In this document: positions 1 to 7,700 of the stretch, in pieces
Position numbering within the stretch: position 1 is the first letter of the stretch
Layout: each line of letters opens with the position of its first letter
NCBI GenBank assembly: GCA_945868555.1
Contig: CAMBMC010000042.1
Coordinates: forward strand, 1-12,702
Direction: 5' to 3'
DNA length: 12,702 nt
DNA from: Chitinophaga pinensis
GTDB lineage: Bacteria; Bacteroidota; Bacteroidia; Flavobacteriales_D; Crocinitomicaceae
Position numbers and translations under genes: made by a program
The notes under the pieces: generated by a model
Database searches by the model: none
Seen by the model: only the letters and a program-made list of their open reading frames with translations
Told to the model about the DNA's origin: nothing

Positions 1-328
1 GATGCCTATCATTTATCTAGCCCTACACTCACGTGCAGGATCAATCGACCTACCCTCCGGGATCAGGCGAGCAGCCCTCAAGCCCCGGTATACATGGTCT
101 TTCAGTCCGTAAGGTTTACCTTGCCTCCCCCATTGCTGCGGAAGCGGTGAGCTCTTACCTCACCTTTTCACCTTTTCCCCGTAAACGAGGTAGTTTTCCT
201 TTCTGTGGCACTTTCTGTTCCCACACGGTCGCCCCTGTGAGACCTTCCCGTTAGGAAGTACGGCGCTCTATACTGCCCGGACTTTCCTCTTTCCGTCTTG
301 CGACGAACAGCGATAGACCGATCTGCTT
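1..328 (-). ncRNA. rnpB: RNase P RNA (bacterial type A), 3' end cut off by the window edge
   Basis: This is the catalytic RNA of ribonuclease P, which removes the 5' leader of precursor tRNAs. Read on the minus strand, the hallmark P4-region string GAGGAAAGTCCGGGC lies at 289-275. Near the other end is TAGATAAATGAT (19-8), typical of the stretch just before the 3' P4 strand. The matching 3' strand (ACAGAAnCCGGCTTA in the family) is not present and should lie beyond position 1, so this is a partial gene with a few tens of bases missing. The 5' end near 328 is inferred from a TAnnTTTG promoter element immediately upstream. The RNA starts about 30 bp after the stop of the T9SS gene on the same strand. 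Identification is firm; the exact ends are not. Confidence 0.93.
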
Positions 329-332
329 TTGA

Positions 333-340
333 CAAAGATA
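333..340 (-). promoter_or_regulatory. Bacteroidota -7 promoter element for rnpB
   Basis: The minus strand reads TATCTTTG, an exact match to TAnnTTTG, the -7 element of the Bacteroidota primary sigma factor. It would place the transcript start about 5 nt downstream, near 328, which agrees with the rnpB 5' end. I see no clear TTG at -33; that position falls on the stop codon region of the upstream T9SS gene. Confidence 0.7.
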
Positions 341-360
341 CAATGAAACAGGGCGGCAGC

Positions 361-1452
361 CTATTTTTTCACGAAAGTAGTATGCGCGAGGCCCTTGGTT
401 GACGTCATAACGAGTACATAGGTGCCAGACTGCAAGGCAGCAACATTCATCAAAGCGGTTTCACTTTGGAGCATGTATTCCTCTTTCACCAAGCGACCAT
501 TTTGATCGAAAATGCGTAACGATTCAATGTTGGCCCCCGCTTGAATTGTCAACTCATCAGATGCAGGATTTGGGAATACTTTCATGTCGTTTGTCAAGGT
601 CTGAACTCCCGCATCAAGGTAACGGTTGACGTCGCGGTATTCAACAGAACGAATCACCTCATTGCCGAAAATTAAATTCGTAACGACTTTGAGAACAGGT
701 GCTTTTTGACCATTGGTCCACCACTCATACTCCACAAATGTTTGCGGAATTGGCAACCAAAAAGGAAATCCAACATTCAAATAAATAGAGTCCAATTCTG
801 TGATGTCATGTTTTACCCGAAGGGCATTAAATGTTCCGAAAGGTGTAATGATTGTTCCATGGCCATCCACTACTGTATTCCTTGTGCGGTACTGTTTCCA
901 TTGTACATCCGTAAACTGCGTCAAATCAATGTTTGTATAGCCATTTGAAAATCCTACATCACCAAAAGCGACTGGAAAGTTGAAAATCGTTTCGATGGTA
1001 TCCGAACGGAAAGGAATCTCATTCCCTTGAATGCTCAAGCCCAATCCAACACTTGTAAGTGCCGTGGCTGTTTTCTTATCGAACTCATTTACCGCATCGA
1101 TGGTCACAGGTAAAAACGCTGAAGCTTGATCCAAAGGAAGGTTATTCGATTGTACGAAGTAAGTCGCTTGGTAAGCTGGAGGTGCGAAAGACCCCATTTG
1201 CACTTGACAAAGCAAGCCTGCTGTTGAAATCAACCCGAACTGCTTTACAATTTGCGCACTTGGTGTTAAGCCAGAAAAATCCCAAGTCATTCCCGGTCCA
1301 GCTGTCGTGTAATCAAATGGGAAATCTGCACGCGTACTCATTCGAACGGTATCACCACCGTCGGCTATATCCGCTGATGTGATTGTGATTTGTGCATTTG
1401 ATGCCGCAACAAAGGCGAACAAAAGCGTGCAGATCTGTAATACTTTTCTCAT
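361..1452 (-). CDS. Secreted protein with C-terminal T9SS type A sorting domain
   Basis: A 363-residue exported protein. Residues 1-20 form a signal peptide (MRKVLQICTLLFAFVAASNA, then QITITS). The central ~260 residues, rich in aromatic and beta-type sequence, match no domain I recognise. The last ~80 residues are a typical type IX secretion sorting domain: it opens with MKVFPNPASDELTI and contains IFDQNGRLVKEE, LQSGTYVLVM and a terminal FVKK. Such tails direct cargo through the T9SS outer-membrane channel, after which they are usually cleaved and the cargo is released or anchored to the surface. The ATG at 1452 suits the signal peptide. The gene is divergent from the SixA-like gene, with 110 bp between the starts, and runs toward rnpB with no visible terminator before the rnpB promoter. 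Function of the mature part is unknown. Confidence 0.9.
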   Translation of the reverse strand: MRKVLQICTLLFAFVAASNAQITITSADIADGGDTVRMSTRADFPFDYTTAGPGMTWDFSGLTPSAQIVKQFGLISTAGLLCQVQMGSFAPPAYQATYFVQSNNLPLDQASAFLPVTIDAVNEFDKKTATALTSVGLGLSIQGNEIPFRSDTIETIFNFPVAFGDVGFSNGYTNIDLTQFTDVQWKQYRTRNTVVDGHGTIITPFGTFNALRVKHDITELDSIYLNVGFPFWLPIPQTFVEYEWWTNGQKAPVLKVVTNLIFGNEVIRSVEYRDVNRYLDAGVQTLTNDMKVFPNPASDELTIQAGANIESLRIFDQNGRLVKEEYMLQSETALMNVAALQSGTYVLVMTSTKGLAHTTFVKK

Positions 1453-1562
1453 TCGAGCAGGTTTTTAGTCAGTTAAAAGTAGATAAAGCAGCCCAAATAA
1501 ATCAAAACCTCTTTCTTATATTTAAACATTGTTCCGAAATATCCTTAAAAAATAGATCCAAA

Positions 1563-2036
1563 ATGTTGAAATTGATGCTACTCCGACACGCCAAAACTGA
1601 GAAACAATCCGATACAGGGCTTGATTTCGACCGTCAATTGGCAGCAAAAGGTCAAGTCCAAGCAAAAGCCATGGCGGCTCACCTTACCAACATTGATTTA
1701 AGCGACACGGCTGTTCTTTGTTCGGATGCCAAACGAACGCTTGAGACCTTTGATTTTCTTCGGCAACAAAATGACCTCACTTCCTTCATGTTACATCCCG
1801 ATTTATATCTCGCCGATCGAGAAACCTTGCTAAGCCAACTATGTAAGCAGCAAGGTGATTTCACGATCCTTTTAATTGGACACAACGACGGCCTATCTGA
1901 TTTGGCCTCCTATCTCACCGACACCTACGTGCATCTTAGCACATGCACCTTATTTACCTTGGATGTTCATGCAGATGATTGGTCTGAAATCACACAAGGA
2001 AGTTGCACTATTTCGGAGATGTTTCGTCCGGAGTAG
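1563..2036 (+). CDS. SixA-like histidine phosphatase (phosphoglycerate mutase superfamily)
   Basis: A 157-residue cytoplasmic protein of the histidine phosphatase superfamily. The RHG-type motif is at the N terminus (MLLRHAKTE; R8, catalytic H9), a phosphate-binding arginine fits R58 in CSDAKRTLET, and the second catalytic histidine is H107 in LLIGHNDG. The short single-domain form resembles SixA, which in E. coli removes phosphate from phosphohistidine in a phosphotransfer protein. The real substrate here cannot be told from sequence. I chose the ATG at 1563 because the RHG motif then starts at residue 8, as in the family; the frame stays open back to 1392, but that extension lies over the signal-peptide region of the divergent gene and has no family-like sequence. 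An approximate -7 element (TATATTTA) lies near 1516. The 3' end overlaps the convergent rhomboid gene by 29 bp. Confidence 0.87.
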   Translation: MLKLMLLRHAKTEKQSDTGLDFDRQLAAKGQVQAKAMAAHLTNIDLSDTAVLCSDAKRTLETFDFLRQQNDLTSFMLHPDLYLADRETLLSQLCKQQGDFTILLIGHNDGLSDLASYLTDTYVHLSTCTLFTLDVHADDWSEITQGSCTISEMFRPE

Positions 2037-2787
2037 CCTCTGAATTCTTCGAGACATAATCGTAGACAACGGTAAATTCCCGTTCTTCTTTCATGCGTTC
2101 TTCCTCAGCTTGCGCCGCAAGACGAATGCGTTCATTCAATTCGGCTTCAAAATCTGGCGGTTCGATTCCCATCTCTTTTTCCACTTCATATTGAAACTTT
2201 GGTCGTTGTGGCCCATGTTTTTGGTACGCAAAAGCCAACAAAACACCACTCGCCGCCCCGACAAAGTGTCCTTCCCAAGAAACATGTTCTTTCAGAGGAA
2301 AAATTCCCCAAACCATACTCCCATAAGCGAAGATGATAAATAGCGATATGGCTTGAAGCGGTTTAAACTTTCGAATTACCCCTGAAGTAAAAAGAAAGGC
2401 CGCTAGCATGTAAATAATTCCGCTCATTCCGATGTGATAAGCACCTTTGTTCTGAGCATAGATCCATAGAAATAGCCCCGTAAACAACCACCCAAAAAGA
2501 AAAACACGGAGGGCAATGTCTCGGTAGAAATAAATAAGTGCCGCCAATAAAAAGAAAACAGGCATGGAATTATTCACGATGTGTGCAATGTCATAGGCTG
2601 AGTGAATAAAGGGCATGAACAAGATTCCTTTGATTCCCTCCAAACTTCGAGGCAAGACACCTAAACGATGGAAATCATACCGAAAAAGGTGCTCCGCCCA
2701 AAACACCAACCACATGCTAACAAGCAGAACTGCTGGATAGAAGAATGCTTCGAAGGACGAACCAAAGGGATGTTTTTTCTCATTCAT
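2008..2787 (-). CDS. Rhomboid-family intramembrane serine protease
   Basis: A 259-residue polytopic membrane protein with about six hydrophobic segments between residues 15 and 190. The rhomboid catalytic set is visible: HIVNN (H69, N73) matching the HxxxN oxyanion helix, GMSG (catalytic S122) in the GxSG motif, and the partner histidine H174 in WEGHFVGAASG, a G-rich helix typical of the last catalytic segment. Rhomboids cut membrane proteins within or near their transmembrane helices; the substrate is unknown. The C-terminal ~70 residues are a charged cytosolic tail with a Glu/Arg-rich stretch (AQAEEERMKEERE) that may form a short helix or coiled coil. I chose the ATG at 2787 over an in-frame TTG three codons earlier. 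It lies 65 bp downstream of the lipoprotein gene on the same strand, so the two are probably co-transcribed. Its 3' end overlaps the SixA-like gene. Confidence 0.88.
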   Translation of the reverse strand: MNEKKHPFGSSFEAFFYPAVLLVSMWLVFWAEHLFRYDFHRLGVLPRSLEGIKGILFMPFIHSAYDIAHIVNNSMPVFFLLAALIYFYRDIALRVFLFGWLFTGLFLWIYAQNKGAYHIGMSGIIYMLAAFLFTSGVIRKFKPLQAISLFIIFAYGSMVWGIFPLKEHVSWEGHFVGAASGVLLAFAYQKHGPQRPKFQYEVEKEMGIEPPDFEAELNERIRLAAQAEEERMKEEREFTVVYDYVSKNSEATPDETSPK

Positions 2788-2852
2788 GGCGGGCAATTGT
2801 CAAAAGGTATGCCCATGCGAAAAGTATGACAAGATGTCGCAAAATGCGTTGA

Positions 2853-3281
2853 TTAATTTGTTTTTCTCAACAAAATCAAGGTTCGAGCAGGAACATCCGA
2901 GGTAGATAAAATCAAACTATCGGCATTGATCCGGTCGATGTGGTAATTTTCAAGTTCATCCGAAAAAAGAAAACGAAGTGAATCTTGGGCATCATTCATT
3001 TTCCACTTGCCTCCTGTCGTTTTTACTTGATTCAAAAAATTCGGTGCCTCCAAAGTCAATTTTTCATTCTCCGAAAAGGTAAAGAAGGTTTTTCCTTTCA
3101 GCTTCTTGAATGCTTTATTCATAGCTGTTCGAATCATTTCCCTCGCTTGCTCTGGAATGCTCTTGTAATGTTCTGTGTAATCGATCTCATCCAATTCCCA
3201 TCTGCCGATAAGCGTTGAAGATTTGTCTGAACAAGAAGTAACTGTGAGTGCAAGAAGTGCAGCAAAGAAAAGATAACGCAT
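2853..3281 (-). CDS. Small lipoprotein, lipocalin-like
   Basis: A 142-residue predicted lipoprotein. The N terminus MRYLFFAALLALTVTSCSDK is a short signal ending in a lipobox (V14-T-S-C17), so C17 would carry the lipid. The mature part begins LIGRWELDEIDY, the Gly-x-Trp opening seen in small lipocalin-like proteins of Bacteroidota, and continues with several predicted strands, including FFTFSENEKLTLE and GGKWKMNDAQDSLRFLF. This suggests a beta-barrel that could bind a small hydrophobic ligand, but the fold assignment rests only on pattern. The start is the ATG at 3281; a TTG one codon earlier is less likely. An approximate -7 element (minus-strand TAATTTTA, 3303-3296) would give a leader of only a few bases. 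It precedes the rhomboid gene and is divergent from the DUF2480 gene. Confidence 0.8.
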   Translation of the reverse strand: MRYLFFAALLALTVTSCSDKSSTLIGRWELDEIDYTEHYKSIPEQAREMIRTAMNKAFKKLKGKTFFTFSENEKLTLEAPNFLNQVKTTGGKWKMNDAQDSLRFLFSDELENYHIDRINADSLILSTSDVPARTLILLRKTN

Positions 3282-3344
3282 CAACTATTTTTTGCTAAAA
3301 TTAAAGAGAATCAACACAACATGGCACATCAACGAGCGATTGCG

Positions 3345-3352
3345 TAATTTTG
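3345..3352 (+). promoter_or_regulatory. -7 promoter element for the DUF2480 gene
   Basis: TAATTTTG matches TAnnTTTG exactly. The ATG is at 3357, only 4 bases after the element, so transcription would begin at or next to the start codon and the mRNA would have almost no leader. A clear -33 TTG is not visible. Confidence 0.6.
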
Positions 3353-3356
3353 CACC

Positions 3357-3866
3357 ATGGAAGAAATCATCAATAAAGTAGCAGATAGCGGATTGATTCA
3401 GCTTGATTTGGCCGATTTTAAGCCGAAAAATGAACTTATTGAACTTGATCTTGCCGCACAGTTGTGGCAGGGATTGGTCATTCGAGAGAAAGATTTCAGA
3501 GATTGGATCAAGCAAAATGACTGGACCATATACTCCGATAAGGCGGTATTCGTGCATTGTTCAGCAGATGCCATTGTACCTACTTGGGCCTTCATGCTTG
3601 TGGCAAGTGCGCTTGAAGGTGTAGCCAGTGACATCCACATTGGTCAAAAAGACGAATTGTACCGCACCATGATTCACAAGGCGATAGTCGCACAAAACAC
3701 AGAACAATTTATCAATGGAAAAGTCATCATCAAAGGTTGTTCAGACATTGGCTCACCTGAATATGCGATGGTTGAAATGGTGAAGTTTCTTCAGCCCTTG
3801 GTGCAAAGCATCATGTATGGCGAACCGTGTTCGACGGTGCCTGTTTTTAAGAGGAAGAGAATTTAA
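3357..3866 (+). CDS. DUF2480 family protein
   Basis: A 169-residue soluble protein without signal peptide or membrane segment. I recognise it as the Bacteroidota-specific DUF2480 family from its overall form: MEEIINKVADSGLIQLDL near the start, then LAAQLWQGLVIREKDFRDWI, a central VFVHCSADAIVPTWAFML, GKVIIKGCSDIGSPEYA and a closing GEPCSTVPVFKRKR. The molecular function of the family is not established. Cysteines in VHCSAD, KGCSD and EPCSTVP might be functional, but this is only suggestive. Length is as expected for the family. The start sits just after an exact TAnnTTTG element. It is transcribed away from the lipoprotein gene and converges on the deacetylase gene across a repeat-rich gap. 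There is a weak hairpin (ACTTC and GCTC arms, 3877-3903) just past the stop, without a T-run. Confidence 0.86.
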   Translation: MEEIINKVADSGLIQLDLADFKPKNELIELDLAAQLWQGLVIREKDFRDWIKQNDWTIYSDKAVFVHCSADAIVPTWAFMLVASALEGVASDIHIGQKDELYRTMIHKAIVAQNTEQFINGKVIIKGCSDIGSPEYAMVEMVKFLQPLVQSIMYGEPCSTVPVFKRKRI

Positions 3867-4137
3867 GACAAAGGATACTTCTTCGCTCTTTGAGCTTCGA
3901 AGTTTGAAAGACAAGTGACAAAAGACTCAATTTCACTTCGGTGTCTTAGGGTAGTTACGAATGACGAATTACTAATGACGAATTAGGTGGCTCCACTGCA
4001 TTGGTCAAGTGAGTTGCGATAGCAGATTTGAAGCCAAGAGTGACGAAATCCAAGTTTCGAAGAACGATCGAATCTTTTGTCTTTTGTCCATTGTCCATTG
4101 TCCTTCAGTGTAAGCGTAAGCGGTCTTTTGTCTCAAT
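3867..4137. repeat. Convergent intergenic gap with GACAAAAGAC and AATGACGAATTA repeat modules
   Basis: No gene is seen in these 271 bp. Two kinds of short repeat occupy the gap. Module 1 is GACAAAAGAC-like: GACAAAGGA at 3867, GACAAGTGACAAAAGAC at 3910-3925, and inverted copies at 4073-4105 (with ATTGTCC repeated) and GTCTTTTGTCTC at 4123-4134. Module 2 is AATGACGAATTA, present twice at 3960-3971 and 3974-3985 with a 14-bp period. The two ends of the gap carry module 1 in opposite orientation, and TTCGAAG also recurs at both ends (3897 and 4056). The same two modules occur in the same order upstream of tRNA-Gln. I recognise no named element. Confidence 0.6.
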
Positions 4138-4743
4138 TCATTGAATTACTTCAAAAACAAAACCTTTCCCCTTCAGCATCTGAACCACTTGGGGCAGAAT
4201 GACTTTTAAGCGTTCGAAGGATTTCTTATTGTCGTGAAAGACTAAAATATCGCCACTGTGCACGTGCTTTACACTTTTTAGGATTTTTTCGACCGGCACA
4301 CGTTCATCAAAATCATAGGACAACCAAGACCACATCACAATCGTGTACTTGTCCAAAGCGCGGTCATAGGACCTTGGCATTCTGCCGAACGGGGGGCGGA
4401 ATAAATTCGATTGGATGACTTTATCTGCTTTTTCAATGGACTTCAAATAATCATCTTTCGACACTTTCATTCCGTGTTCATGAGAAAAGGTGTGATTTCC
4501 AATGGCGTGTCCCTGTGCTTTGATCCGGTCGAAAATGTCTGTATGTGCACCTACATTCTTTCCCAAACAAAAAAAGGTAGCCTGAATCTTCTCTTTGTGT
4601 AAAAATTCCAGCACCCAATCCGTCACCTCTGGGAGTGGACCGTCATCAAAGCTTAGGTATATTTTTTTTTCAGGGCATGAAAAACCCCACATTCTTTTCG
4701 GAAATATCCAACGAAAAAAATGTGGGGTTCTGAATATATGCAT
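4138..4743 (-). CDS. Polysaccharide deacetylase (NodB homology domain, carbohydrate esterase 4)
   Basis: A 201-residue enzyme expected to remove acetyl groups from N-acetylated sugars in a metal-dependent reaction. All five family motifs are visible: SFDDGP (31-36, base and metal aspartates D33/D34), HTFSH (metal-binding H84 and H88), RPPFG (116-120), a Trp-rich MWSWLSYDFD (motif 4 region), and ILVFHD (H170). No signal peptide is apparent; the N terminus (RTPHFFRWIFPKRMWGF) is basic and aromatic and resembles the opening of Bacteroidota homologues, which supports the ATG at 4743. That ATG is 5 bp after the stop of the DUF2723 gene and is preceded by AAAGGG, one of the few Shine-Dalgarno-like sites here. 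The first codons contain an 18-bp near-perfect inverted repeat (4683-4729). The substrate is unknown; the operon partner suggests a surface glycan. Confidence 0.93.
   Translation of the reverse strand: MHIFRTPHFFRWIFPKRMWGFSCPEKKIYLSFDDGPLPEVTDWVLEFLHKEKIQATFFCLGKNVGAHTDIFDRIKAQGHAIGNHTFSHEHGMKVSKDDYLKSIEKADKVIQSNLFRPPFGRMPRSYDRALDKYTIVMWSWLSYDFDERVPVEKILKSVKHVHSGDILVFHDNKKSFERLKVILPQVVQMLKGKGFVFEVIQ
4680..4729 (-). terminator. Terminator-shaped hairpin inside the start of the deacetylase gene
   Basis: The arms are 4683-4700 and 4712-4729: an 11-bp perfect outer stem (AACCCCACATT with AATGTGGGGTT), one C/A mismatch, and a 6-bp inner stem (TTTTCG with CGAAAA) closing an 11-nt loop. On the minus strand, the direction of the operon, the stem is followed directly by a run of five T (4684-4680); on the plus strand it is not. 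It begins 15 nt into the deacetylase coding sequence and 20 nt after the DUF2723 stop. The structure is plain; its role as terminator or attenuator is inference. Confidence 0.6.
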
Positions 4744-4748
4744 ACCCT

Positions 4749-7700
4749 TTAAGGCTTAGCGGTATCTACCATCTGTTGCTGTTGAAGCATTTTTTCCATC
4801 TCTGGATCCAGACCTTGTTGACCATTCTCCATTGCTGGCGGACCTGTTGGCTTTAAGAAACCGAAATGAACACCTGCAGCATCAATGACATCCTTCATTT
4901 TTGATAAACGAGCCGCGTACAATCCTTGCTGTGACCCTGGACTTGTGCTTTCGCCATTGTCATTTGCGAGTTCTTTCAAACGGTCATAGATAGACGGAAA
5001 TGATGTTTTGTACAAGGTATTGATTTTACCATACAATCGCTTCGAGACCGCGCTGTATTTGATCCCGAATTCTGGATCCGAACACGTGATGTACAATTTA
5101 AAGTACGCATCCAAGGCGGCAAACAAATCACCAGAATTTTCAGGGTTTGAAGAGAAATGAACATCGCTCATCTCAAAATACATAAAGATCGACTCAAGCT
5201 GACCAGCAACTGTAGCCGCCAACTTCTCTGCTCCTTTCATGTCGCCTGCACGGAAGAGAATACCTACATATTCGTGCAAAATTCCATCCGACCACGCATT
5301 AAACACCAATCCACCGTTGCGGTATTCTTCGCGGGTTTCTTGTGGCTCACCGTAGTCAATAACAACTTCAGCAGGCATTACCTCCAACGAACGATTGATC
5401 AGTTTCAGTGCCTTTGCACGGTATCCTTTTGCGCGCTCGTTCAATTTTGACAATGGACCATTGTATTTTATTTCGAACAGCTTCACCAAGGAGTCGGCTT
5501 CTTTGTTTCTTCCCGCTCTGCGGTACAATCCGATATTCGACGAATCACGTTGCTCGATGTCAACCTTTTCCAAGAAGTAATTGGCCAAGGAAGCAAAATG
5601 CAATCTGAACTGGACCGTATGACGACGTGTGTAATAATCTGTGATGACATCTGGGTTACTCATCTGACCATAATGGTACGTTTCCATCAAATTTTTGTAC
5701 ATTTTCGCTTCGTTGTAACGATTCATCTTGTCGCTCAATGGGCTCAATTCGAACGCCATTCCGTTTTGCTTCACAAATCCTTGGCGGTAAAGTGCAGAAG
5801 ATACATCCGATCCACCTGGACTTGAGAAGAAGATCCCGCGTTTCCAATCGTTGTTGGCAATCACATCTAGCATCATCACTTGCTCGCGTGTCAAGGCACG
5901 CGCATCCATTTTGAAACGAATTTCCTTCAAACAACTTTGTTTTTCAGCTTTCGTAATCAAGCCTGATTTCACTGCATTTTCCGCATTTACAGGAAGAATA
6001 AACCCCGTACTTGGGAACACACGAATTTGACGTTCGTTGAACAACAGGATGTTATCGTCATTGCGCACATAGGCCATGATGTCCTTGATGTTTGCAAAAT
6101 CCCAAGATTCTTCAAATCCGAAGATGGCTTCCTGCAATTGTTTTGACTCTGCTTCACCAATGGTCAACACTTCATTTTGAATGGCTGACATGAGTTCCAT
6201 CGATGCTTGGTATTTCGCAAAAATGTCGTCTACCGCATTCTTTCCTGCCTTCGTTGTCAACGTGATTTTCAATTTTTCAACGCGGTCAGCAAACTTCGCA
6301 TCTTTAACTCCAATCGTCATCAAGATAGGTGACAATTTCGTTTCTAGAACAGTAATCGCTTGTGCTACCTGTGGCGCATTGTTTTTGGCCCGCATGGCGA
6401 TCACTTGTTTAATTTGATCCGGCTTCGCGTTCAAGTAGAACATCTCAATCAGATTGGTGAACAAGACCTGATCTGTAAATCCAGCCGACATCAGAATTTG
6501 ATCTTCACGGAACTTAATTGGTAAAGGATCAGAGGTATAGGCACGCATCATCATTTGTTCTGTGTACCAGTCGGTTTGCATGAGCGACAAGTTACATACG
6601 CGCACATCGGTGCGTACACCTTCCACTTCCTGCATATACCACAATGGGAAGGTATCGTTATCACCATTTGTGAAGATGATCCCATTTTCCGAACAAGATT
6701 CTAGATAGTTGTAAGCCAAGTCATGCGCCGATGTTTTTAAGCTTCGGTCGTGGTCATCCCAGCCTTGCATTCCCATAATCAAAGGAACAAATAGACCAAG
6801 AAGTGTTGCGACAACAGCTCCATTTGTAGCGCTATCCATCGATCGTCTCAACAGCATCATTAATCCGATTGCTGCGGCACCTGCACCCGCTGTCATGATC
6901 CATGTCAAGGTAATAGGCATGGACACATCGCTTCCCAGATCAAGAGTAGCGAAGAACAAAAGACCAGCACCAAAGGCAATCATCACCTTTTTGAAATCAT
7001 TCTTCGTAAATCGCACAAAGGCTTCATAAAGTGCATATACACCAATCCCAATCCACATGGCAAAGAAATAGAATGAACCTGCAAAGGCATAATCTCGTTC
7101 ACGCGGTTCGAAGGGTTTTTGATTCAAATACACTACGATCGCCACGCCTGTAAACAAGAAGGCCAAGAAAAGTACAAAGGCATCTTTCGGCGCGCGGTAA
7201 AAATGGAAGAACAATCCCACAAGACCAAGAACCAAAGGAAGTAAGAAGAATTTATTGTTTGTTGAATTCTGTGATGTGAAGTAAGGCGCATTTTCTCCTT
7301 GTTCACCAAGACGTGCATTGTCGATCATGCTGTAACCGGAAATCCAGTTCCCACGCATGTTATCGCCATGGCCTTGAATGTCATTTTGACGACCTGCGAA
7401 ATTCCACATGAAATAACGCCAATACATCCAATCCACTTGATAGCGCATGAAATAGGTGATGTTTTCACCAAATGTAGGCAGTCGTTTGCCATCTCGACCA
7501 ATGTCCGTAGTTGTTCCATCTTCAGCATCATACCCAGACCATTTGATGTAGCCATCGATGCGTTGTTGCTCCACATCCCAGTACATTCTTGGGAATAGGG
7601 TCGTCTGTGAATACGTTTTTACGCTGTTTAGGCGATCTTCCGCATTCGACTCAAAGTATTTTTCCTCAATGAATCCTCCATTTTTCGAAACGAAATCGTT

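Noticed and set aside
33..254. Plus-strand open frame of 73 codons
   Set aside because: It lies antisense within RNase P RNA, and its product has no protein-like features.
1392..1562. N-terminal extension of the SixA-like gene
   Set aside because: The frame is open, but the RHG motif belongs near the N terminus, and the extension overlaps the divergent gene's signal-peptide codons.
2780..2842. Twenty-codon hydrophobic frame (TTG start) between the lipoprotein and rhomboid genes
   Set aside because: It overlaps the rhomboid start, has no RBS or ATG, and is too short to separate from chance.
3398..3640. Minus-strand open frame of 80 codons opposite DUF2480
   Set aside because: It is a shadow of the DUF2480 coding frame; the product shows no family features.
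3960..4105. CRISPR-like short repeats
   Set aside because: The repeats are 10-14 bp, irregularly spaced, in both orientations, without unique spacers of even length or cas genes.
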